Position numbers and translations under genes: made by a program. The notes below the pieces were generated by a model, which saw only the letters and a program-made list of their open reading frames with translations, was not told the origin of the DNA and made no database searches. This document shows positions 1 through 11,134 of a DNA stretch of 64,000 nt, one piece after another. The stretch spans positions 6,764,844-6,828,843 of the forward strand of contig NC_135178.1 of assembly GCF_041146795.1 (NCBI RefSeq), written 5' to 3'. Positions within the stretch are counted from its first letter, which is position 1. Each line of letters begins with the position of its first letter. The stretch is from Maylandia zebra (Eukaryota > Chordata > Actinopteri > Cichliformes > Cichlidae).

Positions 1-205
1 GTGAGATGCAGGTATGTAAATAATTGTATTTTTTATACCTTTATTAAGCTAATTGTTAGAAACCTTAAAAAAGACTTTACCGTATTATTTACAGACAAAA
101 ACAACCAAAAAGTAGCTAACAAAATTGAGGAGTTAATAATAAAAGCCATAGGTCACATAAGGCTAATGCTGGCTAATATGTGCATGTGTCTGTTTGTGCA
201 TACAG

Positions 206-3200
206 GATACCATTCAGCAGCTGGAAGGTGCCCTGCGTAGTACGAAAGGAGAAATGTCTCGTCATCTACGTGAATACCAGGACCTACTGAATGTTAAGAT
301 GGCACTGGATATTGAGATTGCTGCGTACAGGTCTGTAATATTACAAACAGAACAGCAGTCATCATTTTGGCAGGTGGAACTAAGCTGAAAACATACATAC
401 AATAATAATAGCACAGTATGTTATAAACCTAGGTGTGACAAAGGACCCGATGCACACAACGTTGCCGAAGGTTCAATGTTTATTTACAGTGGGGGGTTTT
501 CATATCGCCACACCTTTGGTTGTGCAGCTTTTCAGCTGATGTCTCAAGCACAGCATAGATAGCACACACAGCACACCAGTAGGTCCCGGTGTCCTACTCA
601 AAAGAGAGGGCATGATTATATGATGGGGGTCAGCCGTGTGGGTCAGGCTCCCCTGACACCACACCACAAACTCGCTGCTCCATCCCTCCAACCATCTGTG
701 CCCCTGGCCTTTGGACTACCTTGAACTTATAAGGCTGGAGAGCCAGTTACAACCGTGGGGGGTGATCTGGACATTGGCATCCTTCATGCGATGGAGCCAC
801 AGCAGCAGGGTGTGATCTGGAGAGAAGGTGAATGGATGGCCCTAGAAGTAATAAGGAAGAGAATCGACCGCCCACCGGATGGCCAGGAACTCCTTCTCCA
901 TGTACCACTGCCCACTGTGCTGGCCTCCCGTTCTGACAGTTTCCTGCTGATGTACACGACGGGGTGATCAACCTCCCCCACCCTTACCTGCTGGGATAAC
1001 ATGGCACCCAGCCCTCTGTTTGAAGCATCAGTGTGTAGAATAAAAGGGAGGGAAAAGTTAGACGTGTAGAGCAGGGGCTCAGGGACTCCAAGACTGCAGC
1101 CACCTGCTGCACATGCTCTGCCCAGGTGTCACTGTGGATGATGATGTCATCCAAATAGGTGGCAGGATATGCAGCGTGCAGACGCAGTACACCGAGGCAC
1201 TGGAAGGTGGCGGGGCGTCCGAACACGCTGAAGGGCAAATTGGTACAAAGCATACGGAAGGGGAAGGGGAGTTTTTTTCTCCTTTGACTCTGCAGACAAA
1301 GGAATCTGCCAGTAGCCTTCCCTGACACCAGACCCTGAACCTGCTGCTCCACCCATCCCCTGCAGCTGAGTGACAAACCACACCCTGCCACACTAGGAAA
1401 AACAGTGTTTGCAGATCACAGCAGAAACAAAATTACTGTTCCAAGTGAACTTGTGATCTTCGCCTATGAAACCATTGCTTCAAAGGCTGAGACCCGGTCT
1501 GCAACCACTCGCACTCAGTTACTGTCTTCAAGTGACTTTGGTGTGTCAAGATAAAGTCTGCTATGAGTTTGCATCTGTATCTTAGTCATTGCTAACCAGT
1601 TGCACTCAATCTGTCTGGGTTTATAAATTAGACAACACTTATTTGCAAACCTTTGCCAATCTGTCTGAGGGTGATTGCACTTAGGCTGTATCAGACTGTA
1701 ATTGTTTGCAGACAAGTCACCTACCACCAAGTGACCTGTACAATCACTTCACGGTCGTAGGTGGACACCCAGAGACTGATTGGATGAGTTTGTTCTACAC
1801 GCAACCTCTGAGGAGCAAACACAACTACTTCCAATCAGTCACGAAATGTAGAAAAATGTACAAGGCAATAAGTGATGTTTCCTAGTCACAAAGAGGTTGT
1901 CATCCTACTTTTACTCTGGCATGAAAGGCAATTATTGTAGGATTGGATGTGGCAGTTTCAAAATGGGACACAGCAGCCACTCTGGAGCTTTAGCTACGTG
2001 TCTCTCTTAGCTGATTTTTCTTTCAGTTTTACAGCACATGACCATTGTAGCAACTGGTGTTATTTTCCACCATTTCCAGATACCTATAGGATGGAAATCA
2101 TAAAAAAGTTATACAATACTTGTCGGCAAAAAAAGCTTCAATGCAGCTAGCTGGTGGTCACTTATCAAGAGCTTCATTCAACAATATATTTACTCTTTCG
2201 TTCATTGACTGGTTCTCAAAGTGACTGATAAGAGGTCAGCATCATAGTCTGTTTAAAAGAAAAATCTAAGCATGATCTCAGTGTGGTGCTTTGTCTTTCT
2301 CCCCTCCTGTTGGATTGATTGCACCATCTCGAAGTACAAAGGTATTGCATAAGGCAGCTGGTTCGCAAACAAACTTCAGCAAATATCTCTGCAACACAAT
2401 ACATAAATCTGTTTGAAATCATATCATAGATGTTAATTGTTCGCCATTTGTGTGCTTATTACTCCTTTATTATAAGAGTTTTGGAGTGAAACCACACTGT
2501 ATCTTGTTTATTGAAGTGATTAATATAATGACAAGTGTTTATTATTGACATTTAGATTTTGCTCTTAAGGACACACTGCGTGCAAAATTCCACTTTATTT
2601 ATATAAACCTTTTAAAAATGAGTAGGTGTAGGTCCCTCTTCTGTGGAACAAGTTCCCAGTTTGGAGTCAGGAGACAGATGCCTCGTCTACTTTTAAGATC
2701 AGACACAAGACTTTGTGTGACACAAAGGACCCGACAAGTATACGCTGTTGCAGAGTTGGCGATGTTTTATTACAGTGCTTTATCTTTTCAGACTGCTTTG
2801 TGCAGCTTTGCAGCGGTCTTGTTCCCCTCACAGCTCTCCCCTCTGTTTCCTGCGGCCTCGTTAGGGAGAGTCTGATTACTTGAACAGCCCTAGCTGCCCT
2901 GACAGCCTCTCTGGCACTGCCCGCTGAACCACCCCTCCTCCTCAGCAGAGCCACAGACCACACAGAGACACACTTTCCTTTTTGATAAAGCATATAATTA
3001 AGGCTGGATCAGGTGACCCTGAATCTTCTGTTACTTGTGATGCTGAGGTCTTCCGATGGTGCACTGAGTGTTTCCCCTTCACTGACTTTTCACTAACTAT
3101 GTGTTTATACACCACTTTGTATTTACTCATTAGTTATTATTAACCCTAGCTCTCTTACACAGTGTGTCTTTTGTCCCCTCACCCCCAGTTGGTGGTGGCA

Positions 3201-4052
3201 AATCGCTGCCCCCCTGAGTCTGGTTCTACTGAAGGTTTCTTCTTGTAAAAAGGGACGTTTTCCTTCCCACTATCTCCATAGAGGTGGTTGGGTTTTTCTT
3301 CTGTATTATTATAGGGTCTTTACCTTAAAATATACAAGCTACTGTTGTGATTTGGAGCTATATAAATAGTTGAATTGAAATTGTAGCTTAAACACATCCC
3401 AACATGATCCTGGGACATTTGCTTCATGTCACACGAGAGGAGTGCTCCCTCACCTACTTTCCTAAAATGTGATTTTAATGCTTTCACTAAGAGAAGTCAG
3501 ACACTTCCAACTGAAATAAGATGATGTAAAACTGCAAAAGCACCAAAACAGACAGCAGAGGTGCTTCATCTGATATCACGGTGACATTAGATCCCTTCAG
3601 AGTGTCTATCACTGCACTGAGCATCTAAAAGTAGCACGTCCAGTGTAGGCGGTGACGTCACCTTTTGTCCTCTGTTTCTCCATCTGCACAGGAAGCTGCT
3701 GGAAGGCGAGGAGTGTCGCCTCAGCTCTGTCGGCGGCGCAATGGTCCAGTCTGGCTATCCCGGCTTTTCCTACATGTCCGCCCGCACCTACACTCTCGGC
3801 GCTTACAGGAAGCCCGGAGCTAAGCCTGAAGAGGAGGAGCAAGAGGAAGCGGAAGAAGAGGAGAAGGAAGAGGACGAGGAGGGAGAAGAGGAGGGTGAGG
3901 AGGGAGAAGATGGTGAGGAGGGAGAGGAGGACGGTGAGGAGGGAGAAGAGGGCGAAGAGGGTGAGGAGGAGGAGGAAGAGGAGGAGGAGAAGCCAAAAGA
4001 GAAAGAGGAGAAGAAGAAGGAGAGCCCCACCGGGAAGAACAGCAAGAGCTAA
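206..4052 (+). CDS. nefl: Neurofilament light chain-like intermediate filament protein, 3' part (last two coding exons)
   Basis: Exons 206-330 and 3692-4052 (TAA 4050-4052); the 5' exons lie upstream of the window. Seen: the 125-bp exon starts in frame after TACAG with [10 protein letters not shown] and carries the end of coil 2B ([20 protein letters not shown]). The split Arg codon joins to KLLEGEE, giving the intermediate-filament helix-termination motif. A short tail ([14 protein letters not shown]) and then a 60-residue Glu-dominated stretch ending in [14 protein letters not shown] residues follow. Known: type IV filaments share this 125-bp exon and intron positions, and NEFL has a Glu-rich tail lacking the KSP repeats of NEFM/NEFH. 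Role: core subunit of axonal neurofilaments. Internexin or a second nefl paralogue is the main alternative; its tail is usually less acidic. Splice sites are canonical (cag/GAT, acag/gtctgt, cacag/GAAG). Confidence 0.78.
434..1390 (-). mobile_element. Ty3/Gypsy LTR retrotransposon remnant (LTR plus broken RT/RNase H)
   Basis: In the last nefl intron. On the minus strand, from about 1390 down to 730, broken frames show Ty3/Gypsy reverse-transcriptase and RNase H blocks: [24 protein letters not shown] (the YxDD-type active site) and [12 protein letters not shown]. Frames shift several times, so it is inactive. No integrase block is visible. The segment starting TGTGACAAAGGACCCGA at 434 resembles the solo LTR at 2716 and has an AATAAA-type signal on the minus strand, as expected for a 3' LTR in this orientation. 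A matching 5' LTR was not found. Confidence 0.72.
1391..2621. other. Intron sequence without recognised gene
   Basis: Last nefl intron between the Gypsy remnant and the L2 fragment. No coding signal is supported. The part from about 1430 to 1900 has repeated short words (CAAGTGAC, GTCTGCAA, TTTGCAAACC, GCAGACAAGTCAC) and resembles a decayed DNA transposon or other dispersed repeat, but I cannot assign a family. Confidence 0.35.
2622..3386 (+). mobile_element. Degenerate L2-like LINE 3' end, split by a solo LTR
   Basis: Sequence on both sides of an insertion (2716-2972) matches the C-terminal ORF end and 3' UTR of the more intact copy at 6.1-8.26 kb: the 'ctcttctgtggaac' block at 2636, 'aaagcatataattaaggctgg' words near 2986-3009, the 'ggtttctt' block near 3233, and the terminal 'gctatataaatagttgaattg' region near 3355. 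Heavily diverged and non-coding. Confidence 0.7.
2716..2972 (-). mobile_element. Solo LTR of Gypsy-like element (257 bp)
   Basis: Starts TGTGACACAAAGGACCCGA and ends GAGACACA, the TG...CA pattern of LTRs. It interrupts the L2 3' end and is flanked by CTTTG (2711-2715) and CTTTC (2973-2977), a 5-bp target duplication with one mismatch. The minus strand carries AATAAA close to the end corresponding to 2755, supporting minus orientation. Related to the LTR-like segment at 434. Inferred to have formed by LTR-LTR recombination. Confidence 0.65.
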
Positions 4053-5565
4053 ACTGCTTTTGTCATCACTGTCATCAATAACGCATTCCACGTTCCACGA
4101 TCAGTCACCTATGGATCTGTTCATGTTCACATCATCTCACACAGACACACACAGACACACACACATCTGCACAATCCAGATGCCTCACACCTGTGTTTTT
4201 CAGTCTCTGTTTGCTCTGTAAGTGATTAGTTCAGTCTTTATTAGATGGAAAAGGAGATTTAGACTAGCTAGTACTACAGTAGCAAAAGAGTTCAAATCAC
4301 TTCCATAAATCTGCTGTAGCTGTCACTACTCTACGTCACAGGAGTACAGAGAAAAGCGCAGGAAGCTAGCACGATGCCACCGAGTTTCACAAGTCTGAAA
4401 AGGGGAATGATCCGTCTTTTGACCAAGCAACAGCAAACGTGCCATTGGTAATTAATATTCACAGTAAGAGCAATCAAAACCTGTCAGCACACAGACTTTT
4501 AAAGAGAAACGCACAGATCCTGGAGCATGTGAAACAGCCAGTCCAACTTTACGGTGCTATTTGATTTTTACATTTAAAAGTTGGCGATTCCTGTAAGTTA
4601 AAGATTTTGTCATTGAATGAAGCGTCACCAGCTCATTCCTGAATGTCGCCCTGTTAGGCAGGAAATTTTCTGTCCTGACTGGAAGTCCCAACTCCTCATT
4701 TCACACGGCAGGTGAATGCTTCCTCTCCTTTCCATTAGCCGCTGCTTAGTTCTTCATTTCACCCCCTTTAATTTTCTCCCTCCTTCTTAACTGCAGCATA
4801 GCACAGTAATACTGGCAAACCTGGAACCTGGAAAAACATAAATGTACATGGGTGGAAAGGTAGATTGCTTCAGAGTCGCTGGGTGTGAAAATGTAGAGTT
4901 TCAATTGCTGCTGTATATATTTTGGGAATATAAGTCCTCCCTTTGATTGAATCATTTGTCATACACTTTATCTGATCATCTCACACACCAGCTTGTTTTC
5001 TTTCCCCTCACATAAACATGGTGGTGCTTTGGTTTCATGTAGCTGAAACAGGAAACAAGGTGAAGGTGAGTGTAGGTGTTAGGAGCAGGCAGGTGGTGCT
5101 GACGCTGACAGTCCTCAGCCAAGACTGCAAGTGTCTGTTAGAGTAGATTCTCCTGGGTTTATGGTTTATGTATACAGAGTCACATAAAAGGGCTATTTTC
5201 CCCATAACTTCTTCTATCACCTTCTGTCACTGTCCTTCATCATTTCTCTCCCTTGCTTTTATTATTTCTTTATTGACAAATGAATCAACCAACGGATATG
5301 AATGCATGGCCTGATTCTCGGAGCTTGAGTATCTGCTGGATGAGTAGATTTTTGCTTGTTGTGTGTTCAATTAAAAAAGAATTGCCTTAATCATAAATGA
5401 AAGTTAAAAGAAACATGTTTTCACCTGCAGCTCACTTGTTTCTGGGGAAGTAGAGGAGTGCTGACACTTTCCAAACCGTTCTGCTTTACAACTGTGACTG
5501 TACGTGCTGCTCTCTCATGCAGTGATGTTCCTCTCAAAGCCAAATAAAGACATTTATTAACCAAA
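4053..5565 (+). other. Probable nefl 3' UTR
   Basis: No other gene is seen between the nefl stop codon and the first good poly(A) signal AATAAA at 5543-5548, which is followed by a GT/T-rich segment (tctgtgtcttctttatt, 5580-5596). A 1.5-kb 3' UTR is inferred. A short CACACAGA-rich run lies at 4138-4165. Confidence 0.45.
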
Positions 5566-5813
5566 AAGCATTTAACCACGTCTGTGTCTTCTTTATTCAC
5601 TAAAAGCTAAGCACACAAACATTCATGCCTGTAGTTCTGAAGTTAACATTTTGTTTTATTTAATTTGGGTAACTTGCTAACATTTTTCTGTTGAAGATAA
5701 GGAAGTTATAACATGTTATACATATTACAGAAAATTTGTTACAGTCTTGTTTACGTTTTAAAAATTACATAAAAGCAACATATGAGTTTAACCCTTTAAA
5801 GCCATGAAATTTC

Positions 5814-6040
5814 AGGTGGGTGGGTTCATTTCTCTCTCCCTTCCTAAGTCTGGTTCTGACCGAGGTTTCTTCCTGTTTAAAGGGAGCTTTCCCTTCCTGC
5901 TGTTGCAAAGTGTTTGCTCATGAGGGACTGTTTGATTGTTGGGGTTTTCCAGAATACTGGATGGTCTTCATAAATAAAGTGCATTAAGACAACTGTTGTA
6001 ATTTGATTATATAAAAATTCACCTGAATCAAATTGAAGAA
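5814..6040 (+). mobile_element. Truncated L2-like LINE 3' tail
   Basis: Shows the 3' UTR blocks of the L2 copies in this window: 'tctggttctgaccgaggtttcttcctg' region at 5849-5875, 'gtgtttgctcatgaggg' at 5911, 'attgttggggtttt' near 5935, and a decayed 'gattatataaaaattcacctgaatc' end. It lies directly upstream of the longer copy that starts near 6100. Confidence 0.6.
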
Positions 6041-6099
6041 AAAATCAGCAAGATAACTTGATAGCCACCTCAAAGGTTTTCTTGCTGCATACTAGCTAA

Positions 6100-8262
6100 A
6101 CTACTATGGTGACAGTTAACAAATCAGGTACTCACTGCACTCTTGGTGTCACAGCTTTGCTCTGTTGCTCCTTAAAGGATAAAGACAACTTGAGTAATAT
6201 ACTGATAAATGGAACAAAAATAAAGCAATTAAGAGCTCCAAAGTGTTTTAGCATCAAAACTTTTTCCAACACATCCACATGTACCAAAATATTATTGGAC
6301 AAGTGCTAGATACACATAAGACATACTTATAGGTGCAGATAAAACTGCTCAAAGAAGTCCTGCCATTAATTAATTCTTCGATCTTAAATATGATCAACCT
6401 ATCTCTAATAATCGGCTATGTACCACAGGCCTTCAAGCTGGCTGTAGTTAAACCTTTACTCAAAAAGCCATCTCTAGACCCAGCAGTCTTAGCTAATTAT
6501 AGGCCAATCTCCAACCTTCCTTTCATATCAAAAATCCTTGAAAGAGTAGTTGTCAAACAGCTAACAGATCATCTGCAGAGGAATGGTTTATTTGAAGAGT
6601 TTCAGTCAGGTTTCAGAGCTCAGCACAGCACAGAAACAGCTTTAGTGAAGGTTACAAATGATCTTCTTATGGCCTCTGACAGTGGACTCATCTCTGTGCT
6701 TGTCCTGCTAGACCTCAGTGCAGCGTTCGATACTGTTGATCATAATATCCTATTAGAGCGATTAGAACATGCTGTAGGTATTACAAGTACTGCGCTGCAG
6801 TGGTTTGTATCATATCTATCTAATAGACTCCAATTCGTGCATGTAAATGGAGAGTCCTCTTCACACACTGAGGTTAATTATGGAGTTCCACAGGGTTCAG
6901 TGCTAGGACCAATTCTGTTTACATTATACATGCTTCCCTTAGGCAGTATCATTAGAAGACATAGCATACATTTTCACTGCTATGCAGATGACACCCAGCT
7001 CTATCTGTCCATGAAGCCAGATAACACACACCAATTAGTTAAACTGCAGGAATGTCTTAAAGACATAAAGACCTGGATGGCCGCTAACTTTCTGCTTCTT
7101 AATTCAGATAAAACTGAGGTTATTGTACTCGGCCCTGAAAATCTTAGAAATATGGTATCTAATCAGATTCTTACTCTGGATGGCATTACCTTGGCCTCCA
7201 GTAACGCGGTGAGGAACCTTGGAGTCATTTTTGACCAGGACATGTCCTTCAACGCACATATTAAACAAATATGTAAGACTGCTTTCTTCCATTTGCGCAA
7301 CATCTCTAAAATTAGAAATATCCTGTCTCAGAGTGACGCTGAAAAACTAGTTCATGCATTTATTACTTCCAGGCTGGACTACTGTAATTCATTATTATCA
7401 GGATGTCCAAAAAACTCACTGAAAAGCCTTCAGCTAATCCAAAATGCTGCAGCAAGAGTCCTGACAGGGACTAGAAAGAGAGAGCATATTTCTCCTGTTT
7501 TGGCTTCCCTTCATTGGCTTCCTGTTAAATCCAGAATTGAATTCAAAATCCTGCTCCTCACATACAAGGTCTTAAATAATCAGGCCCCATCTTATCTTAA
7601 TGACCTTGTAGTACCATATCACCCTATTAGAGCGCTCCGCTCTCGCTCTGCAGGCCTACTTGTTGTTCCTAGAGTATTTAAAAGTAGAATGGGAGGGAGA
7701 GCCTTCAGTTTTCAGGCCCCTCTTCTGTGGAACCAGCTTCCAGTTTGGATTCGGGAGACAGACACTATCTCTACTTTTAAGATTAGGCTTAAAACTTTCC
7801 TTTTTTCTAAAGCATATAGTTAGGGCTGGACCAGGTGACCCTGAATCCTCCCTTTGTTATGCTGCAATAGATGTAGGCTGCCGGGGGATTCCCATGATGC
7901 ATTGAGTTTTTCCTTTCCAGTCACCTTTCTCACTCACTATGTATTAATAGACCTCTCTGCATTGAATCATATCTGTTATTAACCTCTGTCTCTCTTCCAC
8001 AGCATGTCTTTATCCTGTCTTCCTTCTCTCACCCCAACCGGTCGCAGCAGATGGCCGCCCCTCCCTGAGCCTGGTTCTGCCGGAGGTTTCTTCCTGTTAA
8101 AAGGGAGTTTTTCCTTCCCACTGTCGCCAAAGTGCTTGCTCATAGGGGGTCATATGATTGTTGGGTTTTTCTCTGTATCTATGAAGCGCCTTGAGGCGAC
8201 TTTTGTTGTGATTTGGCGCTATATAAATAAAATTGAATTGAATTGAATTGAATAACTTAATC
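6100..8262 (+). mobile_element. L2-like non-LTR retrotransposon, 5'-truncated, with long open RT frame
   Basis: An uninterrupted frame runs from 6333 to the stop at 7823 (about 496 codons, no ATG at its opening). In order it shows [47 protein letters not shown], the catalytic YADD in [10 protein letters not shown], then [39 protein letters not shown] and [12 protein letters not shown], typical of L2/CR1/Jockey-group RT and C-terminal region. The apurinic endonuclease is missing, and 6106-6332 seems to hold a frame-broken start of the same ORF. A 3' UTR (7824-8254) ends in 'tttggcgctatataaataaaa' followed by TTGAA repeats, where L2-type elements are primed. One of the younger copies here, but not functional as it stands. 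Confidence 0.85.
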
Positions 8263-10291
8263 AACGAAACAGTTAATCAACATTAATCAGAATTTTTTTT
8301 AAAAATGGTTTCTTTAACTCAAAAAGGAAAAACTAAATAAACAAAATAGCTCTTGTTAAAATAGTTAAACAAAAGCAAATTAATTAAACTACTTAAATCT
8401 TATTCATTCAGTGGCAACCATGGATTCAAACTTATTTGAAGAAGTTTGTATTTAAAATGTATATAAGGAGTAAAATTAATGTCTGGAGTCTATATATATG
8501 TACAGTGCTTACTGCTAAAGCTGACAGTGACAAATTATGCTGCTGAAAAGGTTATTTGAAGTAATGAAATATGATAATTCCACTCACTGGAAAAGATGCT
8601 ACCGATATGATGATCAACGACCCCCCTGCCACTGGGTAAGAGTCTCCTTTAAACGAACTTGCTCATACCTAAAACAGCCTATTAGGGGGAAAAAATGTTG
8701 TGATTTGGCGCTATATAAATAAAATTGAATTGAACTGAATTGTATTGAATTACTGTTAGTCTCCCTATCAGAATCACAAGCAACAGAGATCAGTTTTAGG
8801 ATTAAAGTTACTTGCTTCCTTTCCTCTTGTGACAACAGAGGAGCCAAGTATTGTTGCTTGTTTGCTAACAAAGATCTTGTTTATGGAAATGAGCCTTAAA
8901 ATTTAGCCCCAAACCAGGGGTGATTCTAGGCTTAAAATGTAGGTGGACTCAGCTCCCAATCATAATATCATACATGCAGTGTCTATCAATTAATATCAAT
9001 GGAATATGCTGTTTGCAAATGTAATCAACCCTTTTTACATTTTCAAATCTCAATTTGATTAGATGAACATTTCAATATTGCCTTCAAAAGCAACCTAATT
9101 AGTTAGATGACCTGTTGTCATGGGTGAATAATTTCAGAGATTTCAATCTAATCCACCCGTTGTAAGGTGGAGCCTTTAGTTATCAAACCCAAGGCAAAGG
9201 CTCTGTTATTGAAGAGGTTAAAGAAAAATTTATGGTAAAGCAGATAAAATGAGAAACATGCACAGCATTATTTCAGTCTCTTAATCACACAGAGGCAGTC
9301 CACCAAATAATCAAGTGGTATTGTTCAGTGCAGAAACTAAAAAATCATGCTGCCACTCCACAGACCTGTACATGGAGGAAACTAGCAGAGTGTTTTTTAT
9401 ATTAAAGTTTCTGGAATCATACAAACCCGGCCTTTATTATGCAGACTCAGCATGGAGCATCACGAGAATAAATTTGTAGTCTGTCACATCAGTGTAGTGG
9501 CATCCATCCTGTTCAGCCACATTTAGAGTGATATGAATCCTGTAAAATGCTGCCATTCATATCAATATGCTGTGTGGAGAATGTCCACTGGTATTTTTAA
9601 GTAAGTGTACTACTGAAAAGCACGTAAAGCATCCATGAAATTCAGGAAAAACTACTTGTCTATTACAATGTTAGTTTTCCTATATTTCAGTTAAAATGTG
9701 TCTTTCTGCCAGCTAGTGTCAGAAAATAATACTAAAATACAATATTATTAATACTATTACTATAGTAATTTTTAGGAGTGTTCTGGTGAAATCTGGGGAT
9801 CAAGCAACCACAAAAAGGGTCTGAACTCACCTATGCCCCAAACATTATGTGGCATGTTTTAACTTTGCAGAAAGGTTTGAAGCCGTGCTGAAAGAGATGT
9901 GAGCTATTAATGTCCCAAGGTTTATAAATTAAAGTATCACTCATGGAAACAGGTGGCACATAAAATGAAAGCAAATTAATTTCTGCAACAACCTCAAAAG
10001 CAATGCAGAAAGCCACAGAGTCCCACTGGAGTATATTCCTATTCCACTTTATGCTGAACAGTCACATCAGCTACATTTCCATCACAAATATGTGCAAATG
10101 TATAAAAATAGTGTATATGATGGATGCTAAAACGATGTGCTTAATGCCCCCCACCCCTCCGCGACTGACATTTGCTCCTTCTATGCCTGACACTGAAGCT
10201 GACACGTCATCGACACATCCCAGCTGACAAGGTGATGCTTTTATTGTTTACACATTAGCTGACACGTATGTACACATTATTTCTGTAACTC
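8263..10291. other. Intergenic sequence, no gene recognised
   Basis: AT-rich sequence between L2 copies with only short chance frames. Apart from the LINE tail fragment at 8694-8755, nothing is assignable. Confidence 0.4.
8694..8755 (+). mobile_element. Very short L2-like LINE tail fragment
   Basis: About 60 bp repeats the extreme 3' end of the neighbouring LINE (tgtgatttggcgctatataa and a TTGAA/CTGAA/TTGTA run). Consistent with a severely 5'-truncated insertion or a duplication of the neighbouring tail. Confidence 0.65.
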
Positions 10292-11134
10292 CATGAAAAG
10301 CCTTCCATTAAACCAAAATGCTGCAGCAAGAGTACCAACAGGGACTAGAAAGAGAGAGCATATTTCTCCCATACTGGCTTCCCTTCATTGGCTCCCTGTT
10401 AAATACAAAATTGAATTCAGAATCTGGCTTCCACTTACAAGATCTTAAATAATCTTATCTTAATGACCTTGTAGTACCATATCACTCTATTAGAGCGCTT
10501 CGCTCTCGCACTGCAGGCCTACTTCTTGTTCCCAGAGTATTTAAAAGTAGAATGGGAGGCAGAGCCTTCAGTTTTCAGGCCCCTCTTCTGTGGAACCAGC
10601 TTCCAGTTTGGATAAAGGAGACAGACACTATCTCTACTTTCAGATAAGGCTTAAAATTTCCTTTTTGCTAAAGCATATAGTTAGGGCTGGACCAGGTGAC
10701 CCTGAATCCTCCCTTAGTTATGCTTCAATAGGTGTAGGCTGCTGGGGGATTCCCATGATGCATTGAGTTTTTGTTCTTCAGTCACCTTTCTCACTCACTA
10801 TGTATTAACAGACCTCTCTGCATTGAATCATATCTGTTATTAACCTCTGTCTCTCTTCCACAGCATGTCTTTATCCTGTCTTCCTTCTCTCACCCCAACC
10901 GGTTGCAGCAGATGGCCCCGTCCCTCCCTGAGCCTGGTTCTGCCGGAGGTTTCTTCCTGTTCAAAGGGAGTTTTTCCTTCCCACTGTCGCCAAAGTGCTT
11001 GCTCATAGGGGTCATATGATTGTTGGGTTTTTCTCTGTATGTATTATTGTGGGGTCTACCTTACAATATAAAGCACCTTGAGGCGACTGTTGTGATTTGG
11101 CGCTGTATAAATAAAATAAAATCGAATTGAATTA
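10292..11134 (+). mobile_element. 5'-truncated L2-like LINE copy (ORF end plus 3' UTR)
   Basis: Collinear with about 7415-8255 of the longer copy: 'aaaagccttc' start, 'aaatgctgcagcaagagt', 'cttcattggct', 'cttctgtggaaccagcttcc', 'ggctggaccaggtgaccc', then 'ttggcgctgtataaataaaat'. Small deletions and substitutions break the reading frame. Contains an extra 'gtattattgtggggtctaccttacaat' block (11039-11067) absent from the 8.2-kb copy but matched in the reverse copy at 26.5 kb. Confidence 0.8.

Noticed and set aside
3609..4091. 160-codon minus-strand frame rich in Leu/Phe, and other frames across the Glu tail
   Set aside because: Mirror image of the GAG/GAA-rich nefl tail; purine-only DNA has few stop codons in several frames. 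The plus frame is fixed by the splice junction and helix-termination motif.
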